From assembly GCF_022179545.1 (NCBI RefSeq), contig NZ_AP025518.1:2852001-2916000 (forward strand): DNA of 64,000 nucleotides. Direction: 5' to 3'. The notes under the pieces were generated by a model, which was not told the origin of the DNA, did no database searches, and was given only the letters and a program-made list of their open reading frames with translations. Source of the stretch: Mycolicibacterium fortuitum subsp. fortuitum (lineage in GTDB: Bacteria; Actinomycetota; Actinomycetes; Mycobacteriales; Mycobacteriaceae). Shown piece by piece: positions 31,036 to 41,468 of the stretch. The translations under genes and the position numbers were made by a program. The stretch's first letter is position 1, and every line of letters starts with the position of its first letter.

Positions 31036-31536
31036 CTCCAGCTTCCCTTCACGGGCGTCGGATGCCCGATCATCGGAGGCTATTTAGCTGAGCTGTGTAA
31101 CCGCTATGCGGCAATTAGGTGGGGGTTAGGCGTCCCGCCCCGCGTCGTCGTTTGACGTGCGCGTCACCCCTTCCGACACGCCCGACACGCCGTGACCAGC
31201 GAAAATTTTCTTGACCCGCCGGTAACTACGGGTTTCGACGTGGGGGTTGTAGGTATCGGGCGTTGTCAGACTTAGCTGGCAGCACGCCGAAAACCATTGA
31301 CTTGCAGGAATATCCGGTCGCGCGGGCTGCTCGAGGCGATGCCGGCGAGGGTTTTCGGGGGAAATCCGGGGCCTGGCGGAGCCCACTACACGCTGGGCTT
31401 TTAGCGCCGTAACCAGGGGGTGGGGTTAGCGTTCGTCGGCCCGCGTGGGTACGGTCGTCGTCGCTGGCTGGTTTGCACTCCAGCCGTACAAAACAAGTGA
31501 TGGCCGAAGAAGAATCGCCAGGAGACGGAGGAACCC
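31036..31536. other. 501-bp gene-free region between divergent genes
   Basis: This separates the divergent Gly/Pro-rich gene and mihF and must hold both promoters. Only the mihF ribosome site (GGAGG, 31527-31531) can be assigned. No ORF, RNA gene or PE/PPE remnant could be recognised. Some AT-richer patches (e.g. 31201-31215) stand out from the GC-rich background. Confidence 0.5.
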
Positions 31537-31851
31537 GTGGCCCTTCCCCAGTTGACCGACGAACAGCGCGCGGCAGCGTTGGAGAAGGCTGCTGCCGCAC
31601 GTCGAGCGCGAGCCGAGCTCAAGGATCGACTCAAGCGTGGCGGCACCAACCTCAAGCAGGTGCTCACCGACGCCGAGACCGATGAGGTCTTGGGCAAGAT
31701 GAAGGTCTCCGCGCTGCTGGAGGCCCTGCCCAAGGTCGGCAAGGTCAAGGCGCAGGAAATCATGACAGAGCTGGAGATCGCCCCGACCCGCCGTCTGCGC
31801 GGCCTCGGTGATCGTCAGCGCAAGGCCCTCCTGGAGAAGTTCGACCAGTAG
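31537..31851 (+). CDS. mihF: Mycobacterial integration host factor (nucleoid-associated)
   Basis: A 104-residue DNA-binding protein with the family core [20 protein letters not shown] and a basic N-terminal helix. It is essential in mycobacteria, compacts DNA and supports L5-type integration. The GTG at 31537 follows GGAGG by 5 nt and gives the short (~105 aa) form rather than longer database versions. It is upstream of gmk. Confidence 0.95.
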   Translation: MALPQLTDEQRAAALEKAAAARRARAELKDRLKRGGTNLKQVLTDAETDEVLGKMKVSALLEALPKVGKVKAQEIMTELEIAPTRRLRGLGDRQRKALLEKFDQ

Positions 31852-31861
31852 AGACCCCGCA

Positions 31862-32455
31862 TTGAGCGCTGGTAGAGGGGCCGGACAACACACAGCGACG
31901 GCTCCGGTCGTCGTGTTGTCCGGTCCCTCCGCTGTTGGGAAGTCCACCGTGGTCCGCTGCCTGCGGGAGCGGCTTCCCGACCTGTATTTCTCCGTCTCGG
32001 TCACGACGAGGGCACCGCGACCGGGCGAAGTCGACGGAGTCGACTACACATTCGTGTCCAAAGAGCGTTTCCAGCAGCTGATCGACGACGGTGAGCTGCT
32101 GGAATGGGCTGAAATCCACGGTGGTTTGCAGCGCTCGGGCACGCCGGCGCAGCCCGTGCGGGAGGCCACCCGGGCCGGCCGCCCGGTGCTGATCGAGGTC
32201 GATCTGGCCGGGGCGCGCGCCGTCAAGAAGGCCATGCCCGAGGCGGTATCGGTGTTCCTGGCACCGCCGAGCTGGGACGAACTGGTCAGCCGGTTGTCCG
32301 GCCGCGGCACCGAGACCCCCGAGGTGATGGCCAGGCGATTGGAGACGGCGCGGGCCGAAATGGCCGCGCAATCCGACTTTGACCAGGTTGTCGTGAACCG
32401 CCAGTTGGATACCGCGTGCGCTGAATTGGTATCCTTGCTGGTGGACAGCCGATGA
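31862..32455 (+). CDS. gmk: Guanylate kinase
   Basis: A 197-residue GMP kinase. The P-loop is [12 protein letters not shown], and the GMP-binding [19 protein letters not shown] is intact. The TTG start (Leu-Ser-Ala-Gly) matches the M. tuberculosis N-terminus; the frame is open upstream into mihF but without family similarity. It begins 10 bp after mihF. Confidence 0.95.
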   Translation: MSAGRGAGQHTATAPVVVLSGPSAVGKSTVVRCLRERLPDLYFSVSVTTRAPRPGEVDGVDYTFVSKERFQQLIDDGELLEWAEIHGGLQRSGTPAQPVREATRAGRPVLIEVDLAGARAVKKAMPEAVSVFLAPPSWDELVSRLSGRGTETPEVMARRLETARAEMAAQSDFDQVVVNRQLDTACAELVSLLVDSR

Positions 32456-32547
32456 CTCATCGTGCCGGGACCGACGCGATCGGATCCGCGAGCCACCAGC
32501 ACGCTGTTCAGTAACCGCATTTCACGCAACCGCCAGGAGACTTTTTA

Positions 32548-32868
32548 GTGAGCACCCCGCACGCCGATGCGCAGCTGGCCGCTGCGGACGACATCGCTTC
32601 GTCCGCCGCCGGCGCCTACGACACGCCGCTGGGCATCACCAACCCGCCCATCGACGAGTTGCTGGACCGCGCGTCGAGCAAGTACGCGCTGGTGATCTAC
32701 GCCGCCAAGCGGGCGCGCCAGATCAACGATTACTACAACCAACTCGGCGACGGCATTCTCGAATACGTCGGCCCCCTGGTCGAGCCGGGTCTGCAGGAGA
32801 AGCCGCTGTCCATCGCGATGCGGGAGATCCACGAGGACCTGCTCGAGCACACTGAGGGCGGCGAGTAG
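32548..32868 (+). CDS. rpoZ: RNA polymerase omega subunit
   Basis: A 106-residue omega subunit with the conserved core [20 protein letters not shown] and [11 protein letters not shown]. It starts at a GTG with ribosome site CAGGAGAC. It aids assembly of the beta' subunit. It lies in the gmk-rpoZ-coaBC order usual for actinobacteria. Confidence 0.97.
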   Translation: MSTPHADAQLAAADDIASSAAGAYDTPLGITNPPIDELLDRASSKYALVIYAAKRARQINDYYNQLGDGILEYVGPLVEPGLQEKPLSIAMREIHEDLLEHTEGGE

Positions 32869-32886
32869 CCAGGCCAGGGCCGGCAC

Positions 32887-34134
32887 GTGAGCGCGCGTAA
32901 GCGAATTGTCGTCGGTGTCTCCGGCGGTATTGCCGCCTACAAGGCGTGCACCCTGGTACGTCAACTCACCGAGGCGGGCCACTCCGTGCGGGTGCTTCCC
33001 ACGGAGTCGGCGCTGCGCTTCGTCGGCGCCGCCACTTTCGAGGCCCTGTCGGGCAACCCGGTGCACACCGGCGTGTTCACCGACGTCCACGAGGTTCCGC
33101 ACGTTCGCATCGGGCAGGAGGCCGATCTGGTCGTCGTCGCCCCTGCCACCGCCGACCTGCTGGCGCGTGCCGTGGCCGGCCGTGCCGATGACCTGCTGAC
33201 CGCCACGCTGCTCACCGCGCGATGTCCGGTGCTCTTCGCGCCGGCGATGCACACCGAGATGTGGTTTCACCCGGCCACCGTCGACAACGTGGCCACTTTG
33301 CGCCGCCGGGGCGCGGTGGTGCTGGAGCCCGCTTCCGGTCGGCTCACAGGGGCTGACAGCGGTGCGGGACGGCTGCCCGAGGCCGAAGAGATCGCCACTT
33401 TTGCGCAATTGCTGCTGGAGCGCGGTGACGCGCTGCCCTACGACCTTGCCGGCGTCAAGGCTCTGGTGACCGCGGGTGGTACCCGCGAGCCCATCGATCC
33501 GGTGCGGTTCATCGGTAACCGCAGCTCGGGCAAGCAGGGCTACGCCGTAGCGCGGGTTCTGGCCCAGCGTGGCGCCGACGTGACGCTTGTCGCGGGCAAT
33601 ACGGCCGGTCTGGTCGACCCGGCGGGCGTCGACGTCGTGCACATCGGCTCGGCAGCGCAGCTGCGCGACGCGGTCTCCAAATATGCCCCGGAATCCAATG
33701 TTCTGGTGATGGCCGCGGCCGTTGCCGACTTCCGGCCCGCGCAGGTGGCCACCAGCAAGATCAAGAAGGGCGGTGCGTCCGAGCCCAGCTCCATCGAACT
33801 GGTCCGCAATGACGACGTGCTCGCCGGTGCGGTGCGGGCCCGCAGCGAGGGTCAGCTGCCGAACATGCAGGCCATCGTCGGTTTCGCCGCGGAGACCGGC
33901 GACGCCAACGGCGATGTGCTCTTCCATGCCAGGGCCAAACTCCAGCGCAAGGGATGCGACCTGCTGGTGGTGAACGCGGTGGGGGAGAACCGCGCGTTCG
34001 AGGTCGATCACAACGACGGTTGGTTGCTGAGCGCCGACGGGGCGGAGGCCGCACTCGAGCACGGTTCGAAGACGCTGATGGCCACCCGTATCGTGGACGC
34101 AATCGTGGCGTTCCTGGGCAAGCACGACGGGTGA
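32887..34134 (+). CDS. coaBC: Bifunctional phosphopantothenoylcysteine decarboxylase/ phosphopantothenate-cysteine ligase
   Basis: A 415-residue fusion for coenzyme A synthesis. The N-terminal FMN-dependent CoaC half has VGVSGGIAAYKA and FAPAMHTEMW. The C-terminal CoaB half begins ALVTAGGTREPIDPVRFIGN. It starts at a GTG 18 bp after rpoZ. Confidence 0.96.
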   Translation: MSARKRIVVGVSGGIAAYKACTLVRQLTEAGHSVRVLPTESALRFVGAATFEALSGNPVHTGVFTDVHEVPHVRIGQEADLVVVAPATADLLARAVAGRADDLLTATLLTARCPVLFAPAMHTEMWFHPATVDNVATLRRRGAVVLEPASGRLTGADSGAGRLPEAEEIATFAQLLLERGDALPYDLAGVKALVTAGGTREPIDPVRFIGNRSSGKQGYAVARVLAQRGADVTLVAGNTAGLVDPAGVDVVHIGSAAQLRDAVSKYAPESNVLVMAAAVADFRPAQVATSKIKKGGASEPSSIELVRNDDVLAGAVRARSEGQLPNMQAIVGFAAETGDANGDVLFHARAKLQRKGCDLLVVNAVGENRAFEVDHNDGWLLSADGAEAALEHGSKTLMATRIVDAIVAFLGKHDG

Positions 34135-34188
34135 TCCGACGTACGCATCAATGTGCGGATAAGGGTTGCGCATCTGCGTCCCACGCGC

Positions 34189-34215
34189 TTGGGTGCAACA
34201 GGGCATAGATATTAT
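34189..34215 (+). promoter_or_regulatory. Possible metK promoter
   Basis: TTGGGT (34189-34194) and TATTAT (34210-34215) are separated by 15 bp in the AT-rich gap before metK. The spacing is short, and an alternative -10 is TAGATA at 34206. This is a guess from pattern only. Confidence 0.35.
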
Positions 34216-34277
34216 TCGCCTAACTAAGTAGTTTTGAGACTGAGAACTTTTCAGATCGGCAAGGAAGGAAGCGGACC

Positions 34278-35477
<1,200 letters not shown>

Positions 35478-35487
35478 CTTTCCCTGC

Positions 35488-35525
35488 CAACAGCCCCCGA
35501 TCGCTGATCGGGGGCTGTTGTGTTT
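35488..35525 (+). terminator. Intrinsic terminator of metK
   Basis: A perfect 15-bp stem (35488-35502 with 35506-35520), a 3-nt loop and a TGTTT tail. It begins 11 bp after the metK stop and closes the mihF-metK group. Confidence 0.9.
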
Positions 35526-35556
35526 CTCGGGCATTCCAGGCGTACGAACCCGCCGC

Positions 35557-35611
35557 GAGATCAACGCCGTGGTCGTGATTCATCGGGCGCAGCGACCATG
35601 GCGTTGATCTC
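35557..35611. repeat. 19-bp inverted repeat between metK and the tetR gene
   Basis: The arms 35557-35575 (GAGATCAACGCCGTGGTCG) and 35593-35611 pair with a single mismatch around a 17-nt loop. It sits 12 bp past the 3' end of the minus-strand TetR gene. There is no T-run, so it may be a factor-dependent terminator or mRNA-stabilising stem for that gene. Confidence 0.7.
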
Positions 35612-35622
35612 GGCAGAGTTGA

Positions 35623-36222
35623 TCAGGTGCGGTAGTTCTCTACGACGCGGCCGGCGAGTGTCCGTGCCCGCTCCAGTCCGGCGTCGGTGCCGAACAGCTC
35701 GCGACGGGTGTTGCCCGCGGACAGGTAGGCGTCGACGCGGAAGGCGTCCTCGGCGGGATCGGGTGAGCCTGCCACCGAGAACTCGTTTTCCAGCAGATCC
35801 AGCCACTCCCGCTTGAGGTTTCGCACCGCATCGGCAACGGGCCCGCTGCGATGCCCGAACTCGACCGAGGTGGCCGATACGAAGCAGCCGCCGGGGAACA
35901 CTTCGGCGCGCAGATACGCCACCCAGGAATCGAGAAGGGCTTCAAGCCTTGCGGTTCCAGGCGCAGCGCTCAGTGCCGGACGGATCACGACGTCGATGTA
36001 GACCTGGCGCGCCTCGGCCACCGCGGCCAGCTGAATCGCCTCCCGGTTGCCGAAGACGGTGAGGATCCCGCTCTTGCTCACCCCGGTCGACGTGGACAAG
36101 CCGCCTACCGTGATCCCGTCCAGGCCGTGTGTGGTGGCGATGTCTGCGGCGGTACGTGCGACCAGCCGCCGGGTGGCATCACCGCGCGCCCGCCGTCCGT
36201 CAGCTGCGGGCAAAGCGGTCAT
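35623..36222 (-). CDS. TetR-family transcriptional regulator
   Basis: A 199-residue regulator. The N-terminal HTH (ITVGGLSTSTGVSKSGILTVFGNREAI) is followed by a TetR_C_6-like ligand-binding domain (FPGGCFVSATSVEFGHR). It is divergent from an SRPBCC gene, and a perfect palindrome lies in the shared intergenic region, its likely operator. It probably represses that gene and itself. Confidence 0.9.
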   Translation of the reverse strand: MTALPAADGRRARGDATRRLVARTAADIATTHGLDGITVGGLSTSTGVSKSGILTVFGNREAIQLAAVAEARQVYIDVVIRPALSAAPGTARLEALLDSWVAYLRAEVFPGGCFVSATSVEFGHRSGPVADAVRNLKREWLDLLENEFSVAGSPDPAEDAFRVDAYLSAGNTRRELFGTDAGLERARTLAGRVVENYRT

Positions 36223-36282
36223 CGGTTCACAGTAGCCACACTCTGGACGTAGGGCCTCCGAGTCGCGTACGGTCTTGTCCTA

Positions 36283-36304
36283 TATACGACCGATCGGTCG
36301 TATA
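36283..36304. promoter_or_regulatory. 22-bp perfect palindrome, likely TetR operator
   Basis: The half-site TATACGACCGA is followed by its exact reverse complement. It lies 60 bp upstream of the TetR start and 13 bp upstream of the SRPBCC start. A central ACCGATCGGT core is common in TetR operators, and the position near the SRPBCC start would block transcription or initiation. Confidence 0.8.
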
Positions 36305-36317
36305 GATTGGAGGAGCA

Positions 36318-36791
36318 GTGCCCACCACCTTCAAGGCTCTCCTGGAACGCCGGATCACCATCGACGCAACACCTTCGGCGGTGTGGAACATCATCCGCGA
36401 CGTCCGGCGTATGCCCCAGTGGAGCCCACAGGTGGTATCGGTGAAGCTGTCCGATTCCGACGATGACATCCGGTTGGGCACCACCTTCACCAATCTCAAC
36501 CACCACGGCGAGCTTGAATGGATCACGCACGGCGAGGTGGTGCGATACGTGCCCGAGAAAGAAATCGCCTTCCGCATCGCCGAGAACTACACGATCTGGT
36601 CGTTCTCGATCAGCGCTGACGAGGCCGCTGCCACCGTGCTCACACAACAGCGCGAAACCCCCGACGGCATATCGCAATTCTCACTCGAACTGACCGAGTC
36701 GCACCTCGGCGGGCAGCAGGCGTTCACCGAACTGCTCGAGGCCGGAATGGAGCAGACGCTGGCCGCCATCAAGGCGTGCGCCGAGTCCTGA
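36318..36791 (+). CDS. SRPBCC (polyketide cyclase/Bet v1-like) family protein
   Basis: A 157-residue START/Bet v1-like protein with the typical opening ITIDATPSAVWNIIRDVRRM and an amphipathic C-terminal helix. The GTG start is preceded closely by GGAGGAG. It is divergent from the TetR gene across the palindrome and convergent with the monooxygenase gene (4-bp gap). Such proteins bind hydrophobic ligands; the ligand is unknown. Confidence 0.85.
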   Translation: MPTTFKALLERRITIDATPSAVWNIIRDVRRMPQWSPQVVSVKLSDSDDDIRLGTTFTNLNHHGELEWITHGEVVRYVPEKEIAFRIAENYTIWSFSISADEAAATVLTQQRETPDGISQFSLELTESHLGGQQAFTELLEAGMEQTLAAIKACAES

Positions 36792-36795
36792 AGGG

Positions 36796-38268
36796 CTACG
36801 AGGTGAACGCGTAGTCGTCCAACGGGAAGCGGCGGCTACGCCAATACGCCTCGAAGGTGGTGGCCGGCCGCAGGGGCACGTCTCCGTTGCGGTCGAAGTA
36901 GTAACTGTTGGCCAGGCTGCAGCTGTCCTGCCAGAAGATCTGACGGTGCCGCTTGCGCATCATCTCGGCGAAATACCGGTCGTTGGCCTCTTGTCGCACC
37001 TCGACGCGGCGGGCCTGGTTCTTGTCCGCTTGGGCGATACACCGCACCAGATGGCGGGTTTGAGCCTCGATCAATGCGAAGTAGGACGATCCGACGTAGC
37101 CGTACGGGCCCATCACGGAGAAGAAGTTCGGGAATCCTGGGATGCTGACGCCTTCGTAGGCCTGCATCCGGTGTTCTTTCCAGAACTCGCTCAGCGCCTG
37201 CCCGCCCGATCCCACGATGTCGAAGGTCAGCGCGTCGACGTCCATCACCTTGAAGCCGGTGGCCAGGATGAGCACGTCGACGTCGTAGCTTTCACCATCG
37301 GTGGTCGCGACACCGGATCCGGCGATCTTGTCGATCGGTTCGGTGACCAACCGGACATTGTCCCGGTTGAATGTGGCCAAATAGCCGTTGTGGAAGCCGG
37401 GTCGCTTACATCCCACCGCGTAGCGCGGTGTGAGCTTGTCGCGCACCTCCGGATCACGCACCTGTTGCCGTAGGTAGGCCCGGCCGGCCGCGCCGGCGCG
37501 TTTGGCGAAGGGGTTGATGGTGAAGTACTGCGCCGCCAGCGGGAAGGTGAACTCCACATAGGCCTGGCTGATCAGCCGGTGCAGTGTGCGGCCGCCGGGT
37601 AGCCGCATCAGGGTGCGGGCGATCGGCGGGATCGGCACATCGAACTTGGGGAAGCACCAGATCGGTGTCCGTTGAAACACGGTGAGCTGCTTGACCTTCG
37701 GGGCGATCTCGGGAATTACCTGCACAGCGGAGGCACCGGTGCCGATGATCGCCACCCGCTTGCCCGTCAAATCCAAGGTGTGGTCCCAGCGGGCCGTGTG
37801 CACCGTTGTCCCGGCGAACGAGTCCACGCCGTCGATCTCCGGCAGCTTCGGGATGGTCAGCACTCCGCTGGCGTTGACCAGGAAGCGGGCCGTGAGCGTG
37901 TCCCCGGAGTCCAGTTCGAGGCGCCACAGGTTCTCGTCGTCGTCGAATACCGCGCGGGCAACCGTGGTGTTGAACCGGATCCGGGGCCGCAGGCCGTACT
38001 TGTCGACGCAATTGTCGGCGTAGGCGCGCAGCTCGTTTCCTGGTGCGTAGGTGCGGGACCACTTCCGTGACTGCTCGAACGAGAACTGATACGTGAACGA
38101 CGGAATATCCACGGCCACACCGGGATAGGTGTTCCAGAACCAGGTCCCGCCGGCCCCATCTCCGGCCTCCAGGATCAGGTAGTCGTGCAGGCCGGCCCTA
38201 TCCAGCGCGATGGCACTGCCGATGCCGGAGAATCCGGCGCCGACGATGAGCGTGTGAAAGTCGGGCAT
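36796..38268 (-). CDS. Flavin-containing monooxygenase, Baeyer-Villiger type
   Basis: A 490-residue protein starting at ATG 38268 with ribosome site GGAGGTGG. The FAD motif is LIVGAGFSGIG. The family segment GGTWFWNTYPGVAVDIPSF and the NADPH motif IIGTGASAVQ are present. The fingerprint FAGTTVHTARWD keeps the His, unlike the other monooxygenase in this window. It is likely a ketone Baeyer-Villiger monooxygenase; the substrate is unknown. The open frame continues upstream to 38592, but that part lacks similarity. Confidence 0.9.
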   Translation of the reverse strand: MPDFHTLIVGAGFSGIGSAIALDRAGLHDYLILEAGDGAGGTWFWNTYPGVAVDIPSFTYQFSFEQSRKWSRTYAPGNELRAYADNCVDKYGLRPRIRFNTTVARAVFDDDENLWRLELDSGDTLTARFLVNASGVLTIPKLPEIDGVDSFAGTTVHTARWDHTLDLTGKRVAIIGTGASAVQVIPEIAPKVKQLTVFQRTPIWCFPKFDVPIPPIARTLMRLPGGRTLHRLISQAYVEFTFPLAAQYFTINPFAKRAGAAGRAYLRQQVRDPEVRDKLTPRYAVGCKRPGFHNGYLATFNRDNVRLVTEPIDKIAGSGVATTDGESYDVDVLILATGFKVMDVDALTFDIVGSGGQALSEFWKEHRMQAYEGVSIPGFPNFFSVMGPYGYVGSSYFALIEAQTRHLVRCIAQADKNQARRVEVRQEANDRYFAEMMRKRHRQIFWQDSCSLANSYYFDRNGDVPLRPATTFEAYWRSRRFPLDDYAFTS

Positions 38269-38838
38269 CAAGCCACCTCCCGGCCGCGGCCGATCATGTG
38301 AGCGCCGTGTTTGGGCCGCAATGTCAACGTAACCCCCGTGGCGGCGGAGTTGCCAGGATCGGAAATATTGCTGGCGACCCGTCAGGCCGCCGAAATGAGC
38401 AGAAGGCACAGACCTATCCCAGGGAGTGACATCGATGCGGATCTCCAAGGCTCGTCGACAGCAGAAATCCCTACGGAGGCCAAAACTCCTATGGAATGCG
38501 GGATTCACCCCCGAGAAGCAGGAAGCGGCTGCCAGAGGCATCGTCGCTGGCGTGAACACCAGAAATCCTGGCAACGTCGATCTGCTTCGCAATCACAGCG
38601 GAGGTTTTGACTGTGCGGCCGACAACGCGCGCATAGACGAAACATCACCGCTTAAGCGGGTCGGGGTGCACCATTGCGGCGGACTCTGAAGCGATTGGCG
38701 CCAGTCCTTAGGAGCCATGTAGAACTCGCGGCACCAGCTTCGAGATCAGACCGACGACGCCGACACGGCGTGGTCACGGTCGATCATTGAACCGTCCACG
38801 CCCGCATTCCGTTTCACACTGGACGGAGTCCGTCGGCG
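38269..38838. other. 570-bp gene-poor gap
   Basis: No recognisable gene is present. Base composition looks lower in GC than the neighbouring genes from about 38400 to 38660. A basic 84-codon ORF (ATG 38435 to 38689, plus strand) has a ribosome site AGGGAG 8 nt upstream but no family resemblance; it may be a small gene or chance. The promoters for the minus-strand monooxygenase and the plus-strand peroxidase should lie at the two ends. Confidence 0.45.
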
Positions 38839-39936
38839 ATGAGAGGTGCGAACAGGATGGAATCGGATGACGTTCCGGAGCTCAACCGCAGGAGAACGCT
38901 GCTGGGGCTGGCCGCGGTCGGCGGTGTGCTGGCCGTCGGCGTGGGCGGGCTCGCCGAGGCGGCGGGCTGGCTGCGGCCCGACGCGCTGACACCGGCAGAT
39001 TTCGCCGACCGCTTCGAGCAGATCTCCGGCCGTCACGAGGGGTTCCGCCGCAACCATGCGAAGGGTCTGGCCGCGACGGGAACGTTCACCAGCACGGGTG
39101 CGGGCGCCCAGGTGAGCAGCGCAGCGGTGTTCAAACCCGGCACGGTGCCCGTCATCGGACGGTTTTCGCTGTCCGGCGGGTTGCCCGATCAGCCCGACAA
39201 ACCTGACACGGTCAGGGGACTCGGCCTGATGTTCGACCTGCCCGACGGTGAACAATGGCGCGTCGCGATGGTGAATCTTCCGGTGTTCCCCGACCGCACG
39301 CCGCGCGGTTTCTACGACCGGATGCTGGCCTCGCGTCCCGTACCGGGGACCGGAAAGCCGGACCCGCAGGCGATGGCCGCGTTCCTGGCCGATCACCCCG
39401 AAACCGCTGCGGCGATGAAGCTCATCAAGCAGGCTCCGCCGAGCACGGGGTTCGCCGACAGTACCTACCGCGGCCTCAACGCTTTTCGGGCCACCAATGC
39501 CCAGGGCGAGACGAAGGCGGTCCGTTGGGCGGCGGTACCGGTGCTGCATGACGAGCCGGCCGAGAAGAACGCGGAAGACGACGGGAACGCTCTGTTCGAC
39601 GCCCTGATCGACACGGTGGCGCGCGGTCCCGTCAGCTGGAAATTGATGCTCACCGTCGCAGAACCCTCCGATCCCACCCACGACGCCACGCTGCCGTGGC
39701 CGGAAGACCGCAAAACCGTCGAGGCCGGCACTGTCACCATCGACGCCGTCCACACCGAGGCTCCCGGCAATGCCCGCGACATCAACTTCGACCCCCTCGT
39801 GCTGCCCGATGGCCTGGCTCCGTCGGACGATCCGCTGCCGAGCGCACGGTCGGCGGTCTATGCCCGCTCGTTCAACCGCCGCGCCCGAGAACCCAAGTCG
39901 CCCAGCGCAGTCGTCGTCCCCGGGGGAGCGCAATGA
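38839..39936 (+). CDS. Catalase-related heme peroxidase (SrpA-like), exported
   Basis: About 365 residues. The N-terminus has a twin-arginine-like signal (LNRRRTLLGLAAVGG followed by a hydrophobic stretch). The distal heme His is in RRNHAKG, and the heme-ligand Tyr is in SARSAVYARS. At this length it belongs to the short catalase-fold organic peroxidases rather than true catalases. ATG 38857 is an alternative start. The stop overlaps the cytochrome b561 start by 4 bp, which suggests that protein donates electrons. Confidence 0.87.
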   Translation: MRGANRMESDDVPELNRRRTLLGLAAVGGVLAVGVGGLAEAAGWLRPDALTPADFADRFEQISGRHEGFRRNHAKGLAATGTFTSTGAGAQVSSAAVFKPGTVPVIGRFSLSGGLPDQPDKPDTVRGLGLMFDLPDGEQWRVAMVNLPVFPDRTPRGFYDRMLASRPVPGTGKPDPQAMAAFLADHPETAAAMKLIKQAPPSTGFADSTYRGLNAFRATNAQGETKAVRWAAVPVLHDEPAEKNAEDDGNALFDALIDTVARGPVSWKLMLTVAEPSDPTHDATLPWPEDRKTVEAGTVTIDAVHTEAPGNARDINFDPLVLPDGLAPSDDPLPSARSAVYARSFNRRAREPKSPSAVVVPGGAQ

Positions 39937-40496
39937 CCACCCAGACGAAACCCCCGACCACGAAGTTCAACCTGGCCGCCCGGCTGCTGCACTGGTCGAT
40001 GGCGGTGATGGTGATCGCCCAGTTCTTCATCGGTGTCACCATGATCGCGGCGCTCAGCTACTACCCGTTGTTGCTCGCGATTCACCGGCCGCTGGGCATC
40101 GCGATCCTGGTGTTCGTGATCGTCCGGTTGATCAACCGGCTCACCCGCAGGCTGCCACCGTTCCTGACAACGATGGGGCCGGTGGAACGCCGTATCGCCA
40201 GTTACTCCGAATACCTGCTGTACGCACTGCTTTTGGCGCAACCGTTGATCGGGTGGGCGATGCTGTCGGCCGCCCAGTCGCCGATTGTGTTGGTCGGGGC
40301 GCTGCACCTTCCGGCGATCGCCCCGCACAACATCACCCTCTATGCGGTGCTGCGCACCGCTCACACGGTGGCCGCTTACCTGCTGTTCGCGACGTTCACC
40401 GCGCACATCTGTGCGGTGCTGTTCCACACTGTGGCATTACGTGACGGGATCCTCCGCCGAATGTCATTGTGGCCCAGCAAAAACACTCAGCCGTGA
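39933..40496 (+). CDS. Cytochrome b561 family protein
   Basis: A 187-residue, four-helix diheme membrane protein. Candidate heme His residues are in RLLHWSMA, AIHRPLG, LRTAHTVAAY and FTAHICAVLFH. It oxidises quinol and is translationally coupled to the SrpA-like peroxidase. A quinol-to-peroxide reductase pair at the membrane is the natural reading. The 3' end overlaps the convergent lipI gene by 10 bp. Confidence 0.9.
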   Translation: MTTQTKPPTTKFNLAARLLHWSMAVMVIAQFFIGVTMIAALSYYPLLLAIHRPLGIAILVFVIVRLINRLTRRLPPFLTTMGPVERRIASYSEYLLYALLLAQPLIGWAMLSAAQSPIVLVGALHLPAIAPHNITLYAVLRTAHTVAAYLLFATFTAHICAVLFHTVALRDGILRRMSLWPSKNTQP

Positions 40497-41434
40497 AGGG
40501 CGGCCCGCAGCGCGGCCATGGCCCGGTCGAACGCCTCGGTGGCCGCCGGAACCACACCGACGTAGCCGACGTAGCCGTGCACCAGGGTCTCGGCGTTGTC
40601 CAGTTGCACGGGAACGCCTGCGGCACCGAGCATCTCGGCGTACCGGATGCCGTCATCGCGCAACGGGTCATGACCGGCGACCGCGACGTACGCCGGCGCG
40701 AGCCCGGACAGGTCGGCCGCGCGGGCCGGCACCAAGGTGGCCGGCGGGTCAGACAGGTCAACGTGGCCGGCGTACCAGCGGGAGAACCCCGCGACGGCGT
40801 CGAGTCCCAGGATCGGTGCCGTGGCGTTCTCGGTGAACGACGGCAGGCTGGTGTCCCACGTGGTCGCCGGGTACCAGAGCAGCTGGAAGCGCAGCGGGGG
40901 AGCGCCGGCATCCCGGGCCAACTGCGCGACGACGGCGCTGAGATTGCCGCCCGCCGAATCACCGGCCACGGCCATCCGGTCGGCGTCGACACCCAACTCG
41001 GCGGCGTTGGCAGCGACCCACTGCGTCACCGCCCACACATCGTCGACCGCGGCGGGGTACGGGTGCTCCGGGGCCAACCGATAGTCCACCGATACCACGA
41101 CGGCGTCGGCGGCCACCGCGTGCTGGCGCGCGGTGCCGTCGTAGCTGTTCAGGTCACCCAACGCCCATCCGCCACCGTGGATGAACACCACGACCGGCAA
41201 TGTCGCGCCGTCGGCGGTCGGTGGCCGGTACACCCGAACCGGGACCGGGCCGGCGGGCCCGGGGACCTCGCGGTCCTCAGTCTTCACGTCGGGATGGACC
41301 GGCATCCGTGGAATCTCACTGAACTGGCGGCGGGCCTCTTCGACACCTATGTCGGTCGACAGTTGGAACGGCACCGCCTCCAGTACCTTCTGCAGGATGG
41401 CATCAACAGCTGGTTTCTCGTCGGCAACGGACAT
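40487..41434 (-). CDS. lipI: Carboxylesterase/lipase LipI (HSL family)
   Basis: A 315-residue HSL-family esterase. The HGGG motif is in [11 protein letters not shown], the nucleophile in AGDSAGGN, the acid in [10 protein letters not shown], and the His in LVHGYVGY. The N-terminus [20 protein letters not shown] matches M. tuberculosis LipI (Rv1400c), and the gene has the same neighbours (Rv1401-like, priA). Confidence 0.92.
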   Translation of the reverse strand: MSVADEKPAVDAILQKVLEAVPFQLSTDIGVEEARRQFSEIPRMPVHPDVKTEDREVPGPAGPVPVRVYRPPTADGATLPVVVFIHGGGWALGDLNSYDGTARQHAVAADAVVVSVDYRLAPEHPYPAAVDDVWAVTQWVAANAAELGVDADRMAVAGDSAGGNLSAVVAQLARDAGAPPLRFQLLWYPATTWDTSLPSFTENATAPILGLDAVAGFSRWYAGHVDLSDPPATLVPARAADLSGLAPAYVAVAGHDPLRDDGIRYAEMLGAAGVPVQLDNAETLVHGYVGYVGVVPAATEAFDRAMAALRAALHG

Positions 41435-41468
41435 TCCGCAACCGTACGCACACCGCGTCACGGCGTGG

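Noticed and set aside
31036..31536. Possible RNA gene in the mihF upstream gap
   Set aside because: No tRNA-like or other structured RNA pattern could be supported by eye.
32545..34206. 553-codon minus-strand ORF opposite rpoZ/coaBC
   Set aside because: Shadow of two well-identified essential genes.
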